NCBI GenBank assembly: GCA_947650285.1
Contig: CANTFL010000748.1
Location: forward strand, 62,001 to 126,000
Length of the DNA: 64,000 nt
Direction of reading: 5' to 3'
Origin: Hyaloperonospora brassicae
Taxonomy: Eukaryota; Oomycota; Peronosporomycetes; Peronosporales; Peronosporaceae
Shown here: positions 1-11,849 of the stretch, piece by piece
How positions within the stretch are numbered: the stretch's first letter is position 1
Layout: the number at the start of each line of letters is the position of its first letter
Translations under genes and position numbers: made by a program
Notes under the pieces: generated by a model
What the model was told of the DNA's origin: nothing
Database searches by the model: none
Seen by the model: only the letters and a program-made list of their open reading frames with translations

Positions 1-371
1 ACGTCGGTGATGCGAAGACGTCCTTCAACGTATTTGCTTGAAATCCAGAGCGTGTGTGGGAATCAGTACGTGACGACAGCTCCACGTCCGCTTGCTGAGG
101 TGCTCGTGCAATCTCTTCGCGATCAGACGCCGCGTACGTCACCCGGTTCTCCGACGTGCGAGGGCTTTGCACCGAGTGGCCAGTGAGCACTTTGTTACCT
201 TCGGGTAACACCAAAGAAGCCGTAGTCGTCTCTGTCTCGATGCAAAGTGACGCTGTCTTTGTCCCGGCCACGACGTCGTCGTGAGTAGCATCCGTTCTTT
301 CGGTCACATTGAGGGTGTCGGGTAGACGCCTGCGGTGTTGTTCGCTATCGACTGTGGACTGCCGAAACTGC
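1..371 (-). CDS. Unassigned open frame running off the left window edge
   Basis: The minus strand is open for about 120 codons from the window edge back to a TGA near 369-371, with no ATG inside. The translation is rich in Ser, Thr, Asp and Glu and I recognise no domain. The stretch is more GC-rich than the AT-rich DNA that follows. It could be the end of an exon or of a retroelement ORF (the Ser/Thr-rich, acidic composition resembles linker regions of gypsy polyproteins). Start and function are unknown; only the uninterrupted frame is seen. Confidence 0.3.
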
Positions 372-1714
372 ACCAATCACAGTAGTTGACAATAATTGAA
401 ACAGACACAGATCATCAGTTGAGTCGCATTTCGTAGGGGCAATCGCAAGCGGCGAACGAACGTCGTGGCGGCTGTCGCGTCGGTCGGGTTTCCGGCCGCG
501 GCGGTCGACAGCGTGCGCAGCTGAAGGGCCGGGCGCAGGTGCCTTCGGTGGGCGACCGGAAGGCTGTCGTACGTCGTGCTCTGTGTCAACTGCGCCGCTC
601 TTCTGCGCGCTTTGCATTGGGTTTGTGCGGGCGGACGGTCGGTCGCTGCAGTCTTTTCGGTCAACACGTGTACCTATTGGCGACTTCAACACTCGGCAGT
701 GCATCATCAGCTAAGTGCGGTTCGATGGCTCTGGCCGCACTTAAACGGCGTCGTAGCACGAATGACGGACCAGAACGTTTTGCTTGCAGGCAAAGCGACG
801 CTCTTTTCATCAAATGGACTGTTCTACTTTCGTCTGTGCATAGCAGCGTCGCGGGTAAACTTCACGAAGCAAGTGGTGATGCTCTGCTCATATTGGCTGC
901 TATTAGCGATAATAATAGCCAGCACTTACCACCACTCAAGAAAAGACATGTTTGAAGTGGCGAACAAAGTCGTTGGTGTTTATATTGAACTTATGTAGAA
1001 GAGGCTATTAGGAAAGCACCAAATAAACGAAAACAAAAACGCAAATTGACATGAAAGGATAAAGATGGCAGCACTTGAATGAAAAACATAAAAAACACCG
1101 CAGGTGGAACCACAAAATAAACGCCACAGGATGGTAAAAGCAAAGTTATGCTCAACTAGTTACAAAACGCGCTACCATCGTATATTATACGCTTACTCAT
1201 TCACATGCTCGAAATCAATGCATGCAAAGTTAGTCGTTGACATGCGATATAAGCGTCGTAGCAAGTTAATGGAAATGGTTCATTCCCGGCGGTCGAAGGT
1301 GTCAGATCGTTTCCTGTACTCATTAACCAATCAGATTTCATCGTATAACTTGATGCAACGCAAGTGCCTTCGCCAACAAATACGCAAACTCTACGATGCG
1401 AGCATCAGTGTTCTGTATCAGTGCAAAGAGACCGATGTGCTGAGAATGTAGCACAACGATGTTTTATTATATTTTACTACATGTTCAATGTGTACCGAGA
1501 GCACCGATGCGCCTGAAATTGTGTGCTGCACAATATCCTCCAGTGCACAAAGCAATATCGCGTCTATCGTGACAGCATAAATACTCTCATTATAGATCAA
1601 AGCCAACACCACTAGCACAAATAGCAGCTTATTTTTGTGGCGACTTCATCACTACGTCATCATTGCGTCCGCCATCGAATGGCTTTCTGTTGTGTTGAGA
1701 AACAGATCCCGTAA
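372..1714. other. No supported gene
   Basis: Several overlapping open frames of 100-140 codons occur on both strands (for example 576-998 and 1104-1451, plus), but none shows a domain, signal peptide or coding bias I can support. From about 950 onward the DNA is AT-rich. I see no structural RNA or repeat here. Confidence 0.5.
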
Positions 1715-2237
1715 GCAACGTAGGCTTTGGAACTAGTGTTCATCTATTATCTTATAGAAGTCGAACCTTCCTACTGCAATGAAAGTGCTGCCGTCTCCGA
1801 CAGATTTACCGATCGGAGTGGTGCACGTGGTTAACCACGGCCGTTCCGACCGGGAGGTCGAGGGTTCGAGCACGCAGGGGGACATCTCCATCCGCATAGG
1901 TTCAAATCCAAGGCCGCGCCACCGATAGGGTTTAAAATAGGCCGCAGCCGGTACTCAATGTGAAGCAAGTGTGCAAAAGGTACACCACGGAATCGAAAAG
2001 CCTGTAAGTTACTGACCGCAGGTATCTGGGCGGTTAAGGATCAAAAGTAAAACGTCCCCGGGTAGAAATAACTACCCCCACAGATTTCGATCTACTTGCC
2101 TCTGGCGCCCCGCAGTACATTGGGATTACTCACCTTCCTAGACTGGGACTCCAAAACAATTCGTTAGGATTCCTCGCAGAATGTTGTATCACATCACACT
2201 CTTCAACATCCCGTTATGCGTATCATCGAACACAAAG
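1715..2237 (-). repeat. copia-1 3' LTR, interrupted by a SINE
   Basis: It matches 8064-8305 along its length once the SINE and its duplication are removed (243 versus 242 bp). It lies downstream of the RNase H remnant in element orientation, as a 3' LTR should. An alternative right-hand end at the TGTTGAAG-type motif near 2206 is possible, so the boundary is approximate. Confidence 0.6.
1808..2079 (+). mobile_element. tRNA-derived SINE inserted in the copia-1 LTR
   Basis: A 272-bp segment interrupts the LTR and is flanked by the 8-bp direct repeat ACAGATTT (1800-1807 and 2080-2087); the homologous LTR at 8.1 kb lacks it. The first 70 bp look tRNA-like: an A-box-like GTGGTGCACGTGG stretch near 1818 and a B-box-like GGGTTCGAGC near 1863. 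A second GGTTCAAATCC lies near 1899. tRNA-derived SINEs are known in Phytophthora genomes; the assignment here is by internal promoter motifs plus the insertion footprint. Confidence 0.65.
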
Positions 2238-2239
2238 GG

Positions 2240-3200
2240 GTAAATCATAAAAAAGCCTCCCCAGAGGCTAGCCTTGCACACCAATCATACTTGCGAGTCG
2301 GGACAGCTTTCGTTGTTGAGTGCCTTCGTAAAAGCGTCAGCCGTGCAACGGGCAGCCCGTTACATGGAATTGTCACTTTAAAGAAAGTGACAATAAAGAT
2401 TATAAAGTTGAATATACTTTGAACAATATCACCGATAGTGGTGATATTGGTGAAGCGACCAAAGGGTCTGCTCATTGGTTGATATCTTGATGATATCAAC
2501 CCACCAATCGCCGCACGACGCGCGCAATGAGTGGTGACGAGATGTCACCATACACTCAGTTAGATTAACATAATTAAGTCAGGTTGAACAGAGAGACAGT
2601 AAAAAAAGACATAATTATATTAATACAACAGTTTTACTTTTCCCTTATCTACGCTTCCTCGTTTGCCTCGTTTACGTCTGTCGGGCGCACCAAAACCTTG
2701 CGTTAAGTTCTCGCAAGGGTGTGCCCCGTTACAAGCCGGATTCGACTCACCAGCTTTCTTTGAAAACTGAACGCGTCAGCTATACTTCGTGTTGCACAAA
2801 TCGCCATCGCAGTTCGATATGCCGTGCACGTTTCGAATACGTCGGGTAAACAGCCATCACGTACGCACGCTTCGTATCGATCCCAATCTTCATCACCAAA
2901 GGTATGGTCGACAAAATATCGCTTATCACATTCCGTTTACTAATGGCTTCCATTGTTGATTCAGATGCCGCAACATATTCTGCTTCAGCTGTGGAAAACA
3001 CCACAATTTGCTGCTTCTCGCTCGGCCATACAATTGCACCTCCTGATAGCGTGATAAAAACCACTGTGATTTTTCGATTCCCAATATTGAAAGCCCAATC
3101 ACTATCGCGATATCCTTGGATGGTGATTGTCGATGCGTCATGTGTGTTCCGTGTGTAAACAATGCGGTAATCCAATGTACCCGCTGTACATCAAAGTACA
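2240..3200 (-). pseudogene. copia-1 RNase H remnant (split by solo LTR)
   Basis: The minus-strand frame from 3175 to 2780 reads as a Copia RNase H: a GYRDSDWA-like start, then TLSGGAIVWPSEKQQ, then STAEAEYVAASES, all typical of Copia pol C-termini. After the solo LTR the frame resumes with GESNPADAFTKAL, the usual Copia tail. In a live element this domain removes the RNA strand of the RNA:DNA hybrid during reverse transcription. Indels and the LTR insertion have destroyed it. Confidence 0.75.
2344..2733 (+). repeat. Solo LTR of the gypsy C family
   Basis: This 390-bp segment begins TGCAACGGG and ends CCCCGTTACA and is colinear with the reverse complement of the gypsy C LTR at 61182-61569. 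It is flanked by a perfect 5-bp target-site duplication AGCCG (2339-2343 and 2734-2738). It landed inside the copia-1 RNase H frame: the Copia motif ESNP/ADAFTKAL is split exactly at the insertion. A solo LTR is the normal product of LTR-LTR recombination. It keeps several of the family's hairpins, such as GATATC-containing arms. Confidence 0.85.
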
Positions 3201-3339
3201 CAATTTATACATCCGACGTGGGCCTTCGATGGCCTGGTTCTGTTGACCAACCTTGTATGCGAGATCAGGTCGAGTACGCATAGCGATTGACATTAACAAG
3301 TCTAACGCTCCTCGCCAATCAAGGCTCGTATACATGTCT

Positions 3340-3900
3340 TCATCCGCTGATGCTGTTAACAGCTTCTTTCGTGTTTCAGATGCATTGCCAATCGCATGGG
3401 TATTTCAGATCCCAAATTTATTACGAATCTCCTCATCATATTTTGCTGCGTACAATGTATGTCGCTAGCACTGTTCTTGACTTGGACATTCAGACATTCT
3501 GAAAGTACACCGCGATACTTAATTCCATAGATTGATACAGCTTCGCTAATAATAAAATCTGTATTGGCCCCTTGTTTGTAGCACATAGTATGACGTTCAC
3601 TCACATACACGAAAACTAATGTGATCATCATGTCGTCGCCTGTCTTGTAACGTAAACGTGGCTTTGATAACCACCGCCCATAGTCATTTCTCATCATCCA
3701 TCGATCTAGTTTTGTATTCCATTCACGACCAGCCTGACACAGTCCAAACAATTCGATTCGCTCGAGCAAGATATAGCCATTTTGGCGGCATGGGAATCCT
3801 TCGGTTGTCTTCACATACGTCGGTATCTGTGACGGAGCTTTTAAGAAGGCAGTAGTAACGCCCGCGTCGACTTATTCAGACCAAGTTTTGCTGACATCTC
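3340..3900 (-). pseudogene. copia-1 reverse transcriptase remnant
   Basis: The frame 3814-3356 contains an ELFGLCQAGREWNTKLDRW segment corresponding to the conserved Copia LYGLKQAxRxW region, followed by a degraded LVFVYVSE stretch where the YVDD catalytic box should be. The catalytic aspartates are not readable in any frame, so the polymerase is dead. The left part of the domain toward 3200 is broken by frameshifts. Confidence 0.7.
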
Positions 3901-4074
3901 TCATACAGGTCGAAAGATCGACATTCATGTAATTGATGATAACGTTTCCATACAGTCAGTGCTAGATCGTTGCCCGTTGAAAATGCAACTAATCGGACTA
4001 TTAATCGTACAACAGGTTCAGATTGGTCCGGCTTCAAACACCGAACTTACATCGTTTCGAGTAGATTTAGTAGG

Positions 4075-4568
4075 TGTAGCAGAGCTACACAGCTCCTTAA
4101 GTCAGAGGGAGACTGATCGCTCAACGAGCAACTTTGGTTTCAAAAATTTGACTCAGAGAATCAACAAGCTTCTTGATCTTACGGTCCCTGTTCCAGGGGA
4201 CCCAACGATTCAAGAGAATCGCACCACGGAGTGCTCAGGAGCAGCTACCTTCACAGGTATTGATAGCTCCTATCGATCAAAGACGCCTCGTGAGGCACGT
4301 GTCTTAAGTGATCAAAAGGGGAGCTGAACTTTGTTTCGTTTTTTATCTGGAAGAACACCTTACCAAACGTACTTGATCGAAACACTGATGTTGTAATTCA
4401 TACCTCTAAAGGATTTCCTACTTCGATGGCTGACACGCGTCGGCCTTCGACGATCGATACGGTGCTCTAATATTATCTTTAATGGGACTCTGTCCCTTGC
4501 GTTAATCACAAATGGTATGTAACCCACACACGTTGTGTAAGTCACACATGTGGTGTAACCCTGTTACA
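4075..4568 (-). repeat. Solo LTR of the gypsy A/B family
   Basis: This 494-bp segment runs from TGTAGCAGAGCTACAC to CCCTGTTACA in the same orientation as the gypsy B LTRs, with the same order of blocks: the AAGTCAGAGG block, the GACTC/GAGTC repeats, the GGTCCC...GGGACC hairpin and the CACGTGTCTT block. It is flanked by a perfect target-site duplication GTAGG (4070-4074 and 4569-4573). It is more diverged from gypsy A than B is, so it is an older insertion, but younger than copia-1, which it interrupts. Confidence 0.85.
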
Positions 4569-4573
4569 GTAGG

Positions 4574-5479
4574 TGCTGGTACATCAAGAGCTCGGATTCC
4601 TTGAAGCATCTCGTTCTGTCGTAAAGCGTCCATCTATTTAAACGGGGCTGCGTGTCACAAATCTGCTTACTTTAGATGGCACACATCTCGTCCATTCTTC
4701 GTTACCTGGACATCTGTAGCTTTAAATTGGTTGACAGCTTCATCAAGGATACGAGTACAAGTAGCACTTATGCAACGTGACCGTTATATCGTTTTGGATT
4801 TCTTATGATTGAAGAATTCTTAGTCTTAATCTATAAGACGTTTTATCTGAAGCTCCCTCTAATGCTGATGTGGATGTCTCGTCTCGCTCTTGGCGCTTTC
4901 TAGCAAAACGTACCCTTTCTCTACTTCCTTACGCTGCTCAGCTAATCATATCGCCACAATCTCGTCGATCGTTCCCGGTACACTTGGCTCTACCGAACTT
5001 GGACAAATTGATTATAGATGTTCGACTAATATAGCTAGGCGTGCTAGCATTCGGTTGTCCACGCTCTTCATGATTATCTGAAATCGATAGGTACGAATTG
5101 GCACCATTCCCAGTCATTGATGCATTGCCAAGGTCATCTTCATTTTCATCGCCATGATCGTTGACACATATACTGTAATTTATCGCCATTAAAACGTGCT
5201 AACGTAGCAGGTTCAAGTAAAAATCTCGATTCTTTGTCAAAGTCCAATCCGTCTTCGTCGACATTCGATGTCAATGGCATTGTTGATTGATTAACATGGG
5301 CTTGATGTGCAGTACCACTTCCACCCGGTACGAAGGTTATAAAAATACTGAGAGAATTGTTCATAAATGACAAATAAAAAATTTCCACCTGTCTCCGGAA
5401 CGGATGGGTACGGGTCCTTTTTCATTCACGACCTGCGCGAAGGAACCTGGATCGTGAAAAGAATATCGAAAATTGTCCA
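4574..5479 (-). other. copia-1 interior, degraded
   Basis: By position this is the stretch between the Copia integrase and reverse transcriptase. An acidic piece with FVPGGSG and SNVDEDGLDF (5388-5146) fits a degraded integrase-RT linker. No frame is intact. Confidence 0.4.
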
Positions 5480-6130
5480 GGTACTGAGATGAAAGGTAAT
5501 AGTTCGCCGTATCGACTCGTCGATAACCACATCCGGTGCTCATTTGTGTGTATTTTCTGCTGGAATATAAATCATATATCCAGCATTGACGTCTTTGAGG
5601 CCGAGAATAAACGAAATCCCTACACGGCCTGGAACCTGCTGTCGATACGTATCCTTTGTCATATGGACATAGACAATGGCACTAAATGTTTAAACGTGGT
5701 GAATGTCAGGATTTGCTTCAAACATATTTTCAAAAGGTGATCATCCAACAACTACGTTTTAAATGCATTAATGAATGAACCGCATTGTTCATCGCATCGG
5801 GCAAAATAGACTGGAAAGAATAGCTTTCTGTATCAAAGTATTTGTCATACTAGCCAGGTATTGGTGCTGACGCTCCACTGAATTTATGTATGAGATCTTG
5901 AGACCTTCTTACATATACGTAACGCCACGAGACTGATACCACATACCAGATTAGTTGTTGACAAATTCTCCAAGCTAATTAGTTACTATCGCGTGCATTG
6001 GAAGGACTGGTGGTCTTCCATGAGATCCCGATGACTTGCAACGATCGTTTTTCAGCTCGATATACATGCCTTTGTGTCCAGCTGATTGTAGATTTCATCA
6101 ATAACCTATTAGTTGCTGCGTCCATTCGAG
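5480..6130 (-). pseudogene. copia-1 integrase remnant
   Basis: Read on the minus strand in shifting frames, 6060-5480 gives a segment similar to the end of a Copia integrase core (VERQHQYLASMTNTLIQKA) followed by TTFENMFEANPDIHHV and then a GYMIYIPAENT segment that fits the integrase C-terminus. Stops and frameshifts interrupt it repeatedly. Integrase joins element DNA to host DNA; this copy cannot encode one. Confidence 0.6.
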
Positions 6131-7569
6131 TTAACATGTGAGTCGTTACATATTTCGAAAAGAAATTTATGATAACGAGTACTGCAGTGTATCGAGTGCC
6201 ATTATATTAGGCAGAAGCTACAACATTTGTAAAAGAAACTTGAATCGACCTCGTTGTATATCGATCGTTCTTCTTGTAACGCGTTCGTCTTCGCTGATTG
6301 CAAATGTGTCAGGCGTCACATTGTGTCTTTGGACGAGCCAGTACCTCCCTGCCATATACATGTGGATAATCAGCCTAAATTTTCAAGATTTCGATTACAA
6401 GTGCGACCTAATATCGCGTGCCATACTTTCATCGATGCCTATCCATCAGCAGTCTAGTAGTCTTCTAATTCAGACTATAACGTCAAATGTAATGTTTACT
6501 TTTCAACCAGTCGATCTTGTCGAGGTCGAGTGTATATTGGTAAGCGACATGGGTTCAGGAACTTTAAAAGATGTAGAATTCTACATGCCGTCATAAAATC
6601 TATCTTGAATGGTGCAGAAACTCGATGCAATGTATTCAATTCCATGTGAGCGAATCGAATAGCGTTGATACCATATTCTGTTGCTTTCCCCAGAAGACCT
6701 GATATTGTATTTTGCGTCCGGAACGTGTAACATGTCTTTCATAATAAGCACTCCTCTTTATCATGACCTTCGTCACAACTAATACAGTTCCAATACAAGC
6801 CAACACCGAGTAATTTACAGAAAAGAAACTGTATAATCTTGCTTGTGAGTCATCCAGTGCATCATCGACGTCGAAACGTCGAACAGAGCACTTGTGACGT
6901 GCACGTTTGCCCCATTGTTATGGAACTTATAACATATTTTGACGGCAATGGCTAATTCTCACGTGCCATTGACTAAGTGTGGCCTCCTCGTTAATTTTGC
7001 CATCAAAAAAAGACACCGTAGTCAGATTGACTCCAGGCTACAGCTCATTCTTACCATGATCAGTCAAAGATAGGGAGGATAAGATTCCATTGTCACTAGT
7101 GATGTTCCTTATTTCCTCACTGCTTAGTGCAAATATTGCACGTCGTTTTGTTCCTATCATCCTGTCCGATCCGATTTCTTCCGGTCATTTCCTCTCTAAA
7201 TATGCCCCATTTTTTCACAACCGTAACACGTGTGTATTTCTCTTTTTCTTTTATTCCAGTCAGTCTTATACTTTGACATATTCGGCTTAATACCTCTCTT
7301 TTCTTTAACTCAAGTGCCCTCGCTACCACACAACTTTAAATCAATCTCACCAAATTAAACCTGGTATCGAGTGCTAGATATTTCTAATTATCTCTTCCAA
7401 CACTTTGGTATTGTTAGCTGTAACATTCTGCACCGATTTTACGTTTGTATTAATGCGAACTCATCATTTTTTGACGGTATAATCTAAATCACGTACACCA
7501 TAATTGTTGCAAATAGAATTTCTTGACTCGCACCAGCCAATTCAAGATCCGTAATCCTTATATGTCGTA
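6131..7569 (-). other. copia-1 interior: protease and nucleocapsid zone, degraded
   Basis: A Cys/His cluster CISCDEGHDKEEC can be read on the minus strand near 6790-6750 and resembles the CX2CX4HX4C nucleocapsid knuckle with one residue lost. No protease active site is legible. Open frames seen on the plus strand here (such as 6138-6596) are treated as chance. Confidence 0.4.
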
Positions 7570-8000
7570 GAAAATTGACAATGTCCTCAGATACGTTTAT
7601 TTTCTATTTGCCCATCTTATCTTCAACTCTATGCACCTGTGAAACTTGGAAACCGTTGACGTCTAAATTTTATACAGCCTCGTCAATGCATCCATCATGG
7701 TGCTTCCTGATGGCTCTGACAATTAAAATTCTACAAGGTCAGTTGAGTGTAAATTTGAGTAGTCCTGCATATTTTGCGCTCCATCTTAAGTCCGCTTCTA
7801 CTGTACTTCATCAGTCGACAAATATTCTGCCTTGACGCCTTCGCATGCCATTTTCAAGAGTATTTTCATCTTCATTAATATCTCGGACGACACCTTCATT
7901 AATACAAAGTACGTATGCCAAACCTCCCATTCCAGTTTATTGAAGTAACATCCTTGATGGACAATTTTACTTCATCCGTCGTTGTAAACTAGCCCCAAAA
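7570..8000 (-). pseudogene. copia-1 Gag remnant
   Basis: The minus strand carries INWNGRFGIRT, then MKILLKMACEGVKAEY, then MDALTRLY and KFHRCIELKIRW. This is the order found in Copia Gag (UBN2-type) capsid domains. At least four stops interrupt it. It lies directly inside the 5' LTR, as expected. Confidence 0.6.
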
Positions 8001-8063
8001 CGTGCTCGTGAAAGGTCGAATTCGGGCCCAAAACCCTTTTGCCTTGAGCTTCGGCTTCCGTCC

Positions 8064-8305
8064 GCAACGTAGTTTTTGGAACTAGTGTTCTTTTATCATC
8101 TTATAGAAGTCCTACCTTCCTACCACAATGAAAGTACTGTCGTCTCCCACAGATTTCGATCAATTTGTCTATGGGGCTCCACAGTCCATTATGGTTGCTC
8201 ACCGTACTAAACTAGGACCCAAAACAATCCGTTCGGATTCCTAGAAGTCTCTTGTACAACATCACACTCATTAACATCCCCTTATGCGTACCATTGCACG
8301 CAAAG
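8064..8305 (-). repeat. copia-1 5' LTR
   Basis: This 242-bp segment is colinear with 1715-2237 minus its SINE; the shared core includes GGAACTAGTGTTC and TCTTATAGAAGTC. The two copies are substantially diverged, which agrees with an old insertion. The PBS expected on its lower-coordinate side is not recognisable. Confidence 0.6.
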
Positions 8306-9715
8306 ATATACATTGTGCAACACTCTACGCTCTTGCTAATCTGTAAGTATCTTCTGAATAGCTGCATTAGCAGATGCAACAGGGTATAAATCAATAAAAA
8401 CAATACAATATCTTTCAATGAGTCATAACATGATAATTGCTTGATTATGGTATCAACAGAAATCACATTGTATGTCATATCTTTGGCATCTTGCACCCTC
8501 TGGTTTCCGGGTTCATTCGTCGTATGTTTCTGACTTATGGCGTTGTGCCGACGTGAGGGTAAGCGATTTACGCACTAGCTCTGATGTCATTTGAATGGAA
8601 TGATTATTCCAGTAATTTCGAAGGGACTACGATTAGCGAGCGCGTACGGAATCTTGATTCGCGAATGTGGTGGAATGGTGATTCAAGTCACTGAGTATGA
8701 CGATTCGTATCCAAGAAGAATGAAGACAGTTGTAAGGTGAAGACACGATAACATACATTTACCCACGATCCGCAGTCCACTGATTGAGATCGTAGAGAGC
8801 GCCACTGATCGAAATCACCGAGGATGAGAGATGTGAGAATATGTATGGAATGCATTACCATTATTTGATCCTTCATATGATATGGATCAGCTGAAAGGAT
8901 GAAGAAAAAAGGTAAAAGTGCCGGAGACATAAAGATGTGAAAGGAGGAAGAACGGCGATCGCACGATCCGCGTATATGCTCTACAGATTGTGAAGAACGA
9001 TCGCATGATTTAATGTAGACCACATAGGCGTCGTAAATTAAGCAATTAGTGTGCACCGCATAATGAAGGTAGACCACACACCGTGATCGCAATCTGAAAT
9101 TTGTGATTGCGAATCGCGACCTACAATTGGCGATTCGGCTGGTGGTGTATCCGATGTAAAGTACAGTCTAATAATACGATTTTGGTGGACGGTCAACACG
9201 TGGCATGTGATCTTGATATACGGATAGACTTGGTCAAATTTTTGTTAGGTGGGTTTACTTTATTGGCGTTTTAAGAACCTTATAACGCATACGCGTTGTT
9301 CTTTAACCGAAAGGAATATGCTGGCCCCTAGACGTCAATGGATAGCGGTCTTGCTAACAAGCATACTACTCCTAGTTTATTTGTCCATGAGTTTAAGAAC
9401 TTTCATAAAAGGCCAACTGCAAACGGACGCAAAGAACTTGTTCGAATCCGACACAAGATTGCGAGACGGCTCAAGTGGTTGAAGGTATGCAGAACGAGTA
9501 TGTGCTTTATACAAAGCGATCTTAAAGGAAGATCAAGGCTACTAGTAAAGAATCTCTAACCAGTAGACGTCATCAGGTGAGACTCTTTTTCTCTTTTGAC
9601 ATCAATTTACAAAACTGGAAAATTAAGCATCGAATCCAGTTGGCAAGAAGAGTGCAACATGCCCTGCCGACGGATACCCAAGGTGAGGAAGGCATAACCT
9701 GTGTAAACAGAATAT
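8306..9715. repeat. Diverged repeat arm, inverted relative to 18030-18960
   Basis: No gene is supported. From about 8540 the DNA has scattered GATCGC/GCGATC words. Around 9430-9530 it aligns at roughly 70% by eye with the reverse complement of 18230-18350, sharing the block GCGAGACGGCTCAAGTG. The arm stops where copia-2 begins. It may be an LTR or leader of an element I cannot name. Confidence 0.4.
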
Positions 9716-9931
9716 TGTTGAAGGACATCAAGCAAATGCTTCAGTGATATGGTACGAGCAACCATTTGACATTATATTTGCGTCGAGCAGCTATGAAGGA
9801 TTCATTTCATGATTTCTTCTGCATACGAGATTTTACGGAAGCCAAAAGAAGGCAACAAAATCAATGACGATCTTTTTTTTGCATTTAGTAGTGTATCGTC
9901 TGTTGTTACCTTTGTGGATTAACTTCTAAAA
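9716..9931 (+). repeat. copia-2 5' LTR
   Basis: It starts TGTTGAAGGAC and matches the 3' LTR at 14559. The end is set by alignment; a degenerate primer-binding site resembling the initiator-Met tRNA complement (TGGTATCAGAGC, here TATGAATCAGAATATG) follows at about 9935-9950. Confidence 0.7.
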
Positions 9932-9956
9932 TTCTATGAATCAGAATATGCGGCAC

Positions 9957-11260
9957 AAATGGGAGGTGCGCGCAACAGAGCAGATGCAGAAGCAGACTTT
10001 TCTACTGGTCACGAAAAGCTAGTGGACATAAAGATTGTAAAGAGAAGAGAAAGCCGATAGTTTTCCATGCGGTAGACAATGCCACCACTAAGAGTGACAA
10101 TGCTTCAAAACTGCTTATGTCGATGAGAGGGATAAACGGAAGTCTGGATAGGCTCTTGAAGTCACAAACAAGATTAATTAAAGCCAGGGAAGAGCTTGAG
10201 AGACATGGGGACACACCTATGACTCCGCCTATACATTCAAGTTGTATTCTTCGGCCTGGGTAGGGGTACAAGAATGCACATGGACAACTTGAAATGATCC
10301 TTATATGCGCCGGTATACACTCCTAGGAGGTCAATTGAAAGAGAAATTTCGTTTGACGCAAGAAATCCCGAACACAATTGTTAAGCCAAATTGTCCGCTG
10401 TCAACTTTCCCAATGACTTGGGATTTCGTGTATGTTGCCCGAAGTTGAAGGGCATGGAAACATGCAGCATCATGACCCATTTGGGTAGGATTAATCTCAA
10501 AGTCATCTGATTTAAGTTCGATATGCGGATACAAGGTAAAAGAAGCTCTGTATTCGGTCATTTGATGGCCACGGGCTATACGAAGGACTTAATCTCGGAT
10601 TATTGGCAAGGAGGACGAAGGTTGGAGCGACAAATTGTTTTGGCGAGGTCATCTTATAGTTTTAAATGAGGGAATATGTGAAGGTGGATTTTCTTGGCTT
10701 GTATCTATCAGGGAATGCAGAGAGATTATACAACAGACAAGGTTTGATGTTGTGGAGTCATTAACCACTTTGCACTAAGTTGATGAGAAAGCTCTGGAAG
10801 TATTTCGACAATTGTTACGCTGTCCCAAGCGACGAAATTATTCACGCAACGAAGAAGCATTCTGATTGAAGTTGTTCATAACATTATATGTACCTAACGG
10901 CCGTTTCCAAGTTTGAGGCAATGGTGATGACAAATTGGTTCTGGACAATATTGTGCAGTGCCGCTTGATGCAATGCGGATGATTGTGCTAGCCAAGGATG
11001 ATCACACGAGAATGGTTTACTAGGTGTAGATATAACAGCTCGCAAACTTTGCGCAGGCGTATGAGTTGCACAGTGGAAGAGAACGGGAACTATCGGGAGA
11101 GAAAGATTATACGCATGAGAAATTGTCTATTATTTTCTCGATCAAAACCACAAAGAGTCGCGTCAATGCCATTTGTGTCACGAGGTAGGAAATTTGCAGG
11201 CATCTTGCCCTGTACACAAACGCCCAAATGGGACTCGATCGATTTTATAGCTTGCTAAGA
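9957..11260 (+). pseudogene. copia-2 Gag region, degraded
   Basis: By position this is the Gag gene. The plus strand has short open pieces separated by more than ten stops, and no zinc knuckle can be read. No function is left. Confidence 0.45.
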
Positions 11261-11289
11261 ATTAAATTACAACTTGTATTGATGTCTGG

Positions 11290-11502
11290 ATGATAGATAG
11301 CGGATCGAACAGACACCTAGTCAGTGATGAGTCGTGGATTAAAAATGTTAGACTGGGTGAAGGGCTGTGTAAGCAATTCGATGGACAGCTGCTTCATGTT
11401 ATTAAAATGAGCATTGTGACAAATAACGTTCTGGTTCGTGGAGTCGAACGAGTACTATATCTTACGGGTGTATACTTAACTAAATTCGTTATATATACTT
11501 GA
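11290..11502 (+). pseudogene. copia-2 protease remnant
   Basis: The 70-codon frame begins MIDSGSNRHLVSDESW, matching the Copia aspartic protease active-site block (W-I-x-DSG-[AS]-x-x-H-[ML]). Family members continue with a VTLRV...GV.R.VRLTEVYY-like segment, and here GVERVLYLTGVYLT is seen. The catalytic Asp is retained but the domain is truncated by stops on both sides. Confidence 0.7.
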
Positions 11503-11849
11503 ATTTCGAATGAAATATCGGATCGACAAGGTTACGCACTTGAAAACAATAATACACTACGTGTCTGTCAGATAAAGTTGCTAGAGATGTTGCTTGTGAT
11601 TTTCATTTTTTCAGTTGGAAATTTTCTTGTGATGACCTGTAGAGGGATAATGAACGTTGTAGAAACGGTCGAAGCTATTATATCGATCTTGGGTGAAGGC
11701 GCAAGTTTCAACGATGACTCTGGTGTTCACAATGCAGTTTGATGTATTTCACAGACGTTTGGGTTAAAAACACAGCGAAACGATTAAAAAATTGGCAAGT
11801 GATCCTCATTGTGACATTTGGTTAATGTACAAGCGTCGTGAGATTTTAT

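Larger units (their letters stand above)
1715..8305 (-). mobile_element. Decayed Ty1/Copia retrotransposon (copia-1) with three nested insertions
   Basis: Two related direct repeats of about 242 bp lie at 1715-2237 (interrupted by a SINE) and 8064-8305. Between them the minus strand carries fragments in Copia order: Gag (8000-7570), a Cys/His knuckle (about 6770), integrase (6130-5480), reverse transcriptase (3900-3340) and RNase H (3200-2300). The reading frames are broken by many stops and frameshifts, so the element is dead. Solo LTRs at 2344-2733 and 4075-4568 and a SINE at 1808-2079 inserted later, each with its own target-site duplication. The exact LTR ends are uncertain because no clean TG...CA ends or outer target duplication survive. 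Confidence 0.75.

Noticed and set aside
576..998. 140-codon plus-strand frame with a hydrophobic stretch
   Set aside because: No recognisable domain, overlapped by another frame of equal length, and AT-rich DNA follows; not enough to call a gene.
1808..2079. tRNA gene suggested by A- and B-box motifs
   Set aside because: No foldable full cloverleaf with an acceptor stem, and the segment is a clean 272-bp insertion with a target duplication; SINE fits better. The same applies to 39751-40060.
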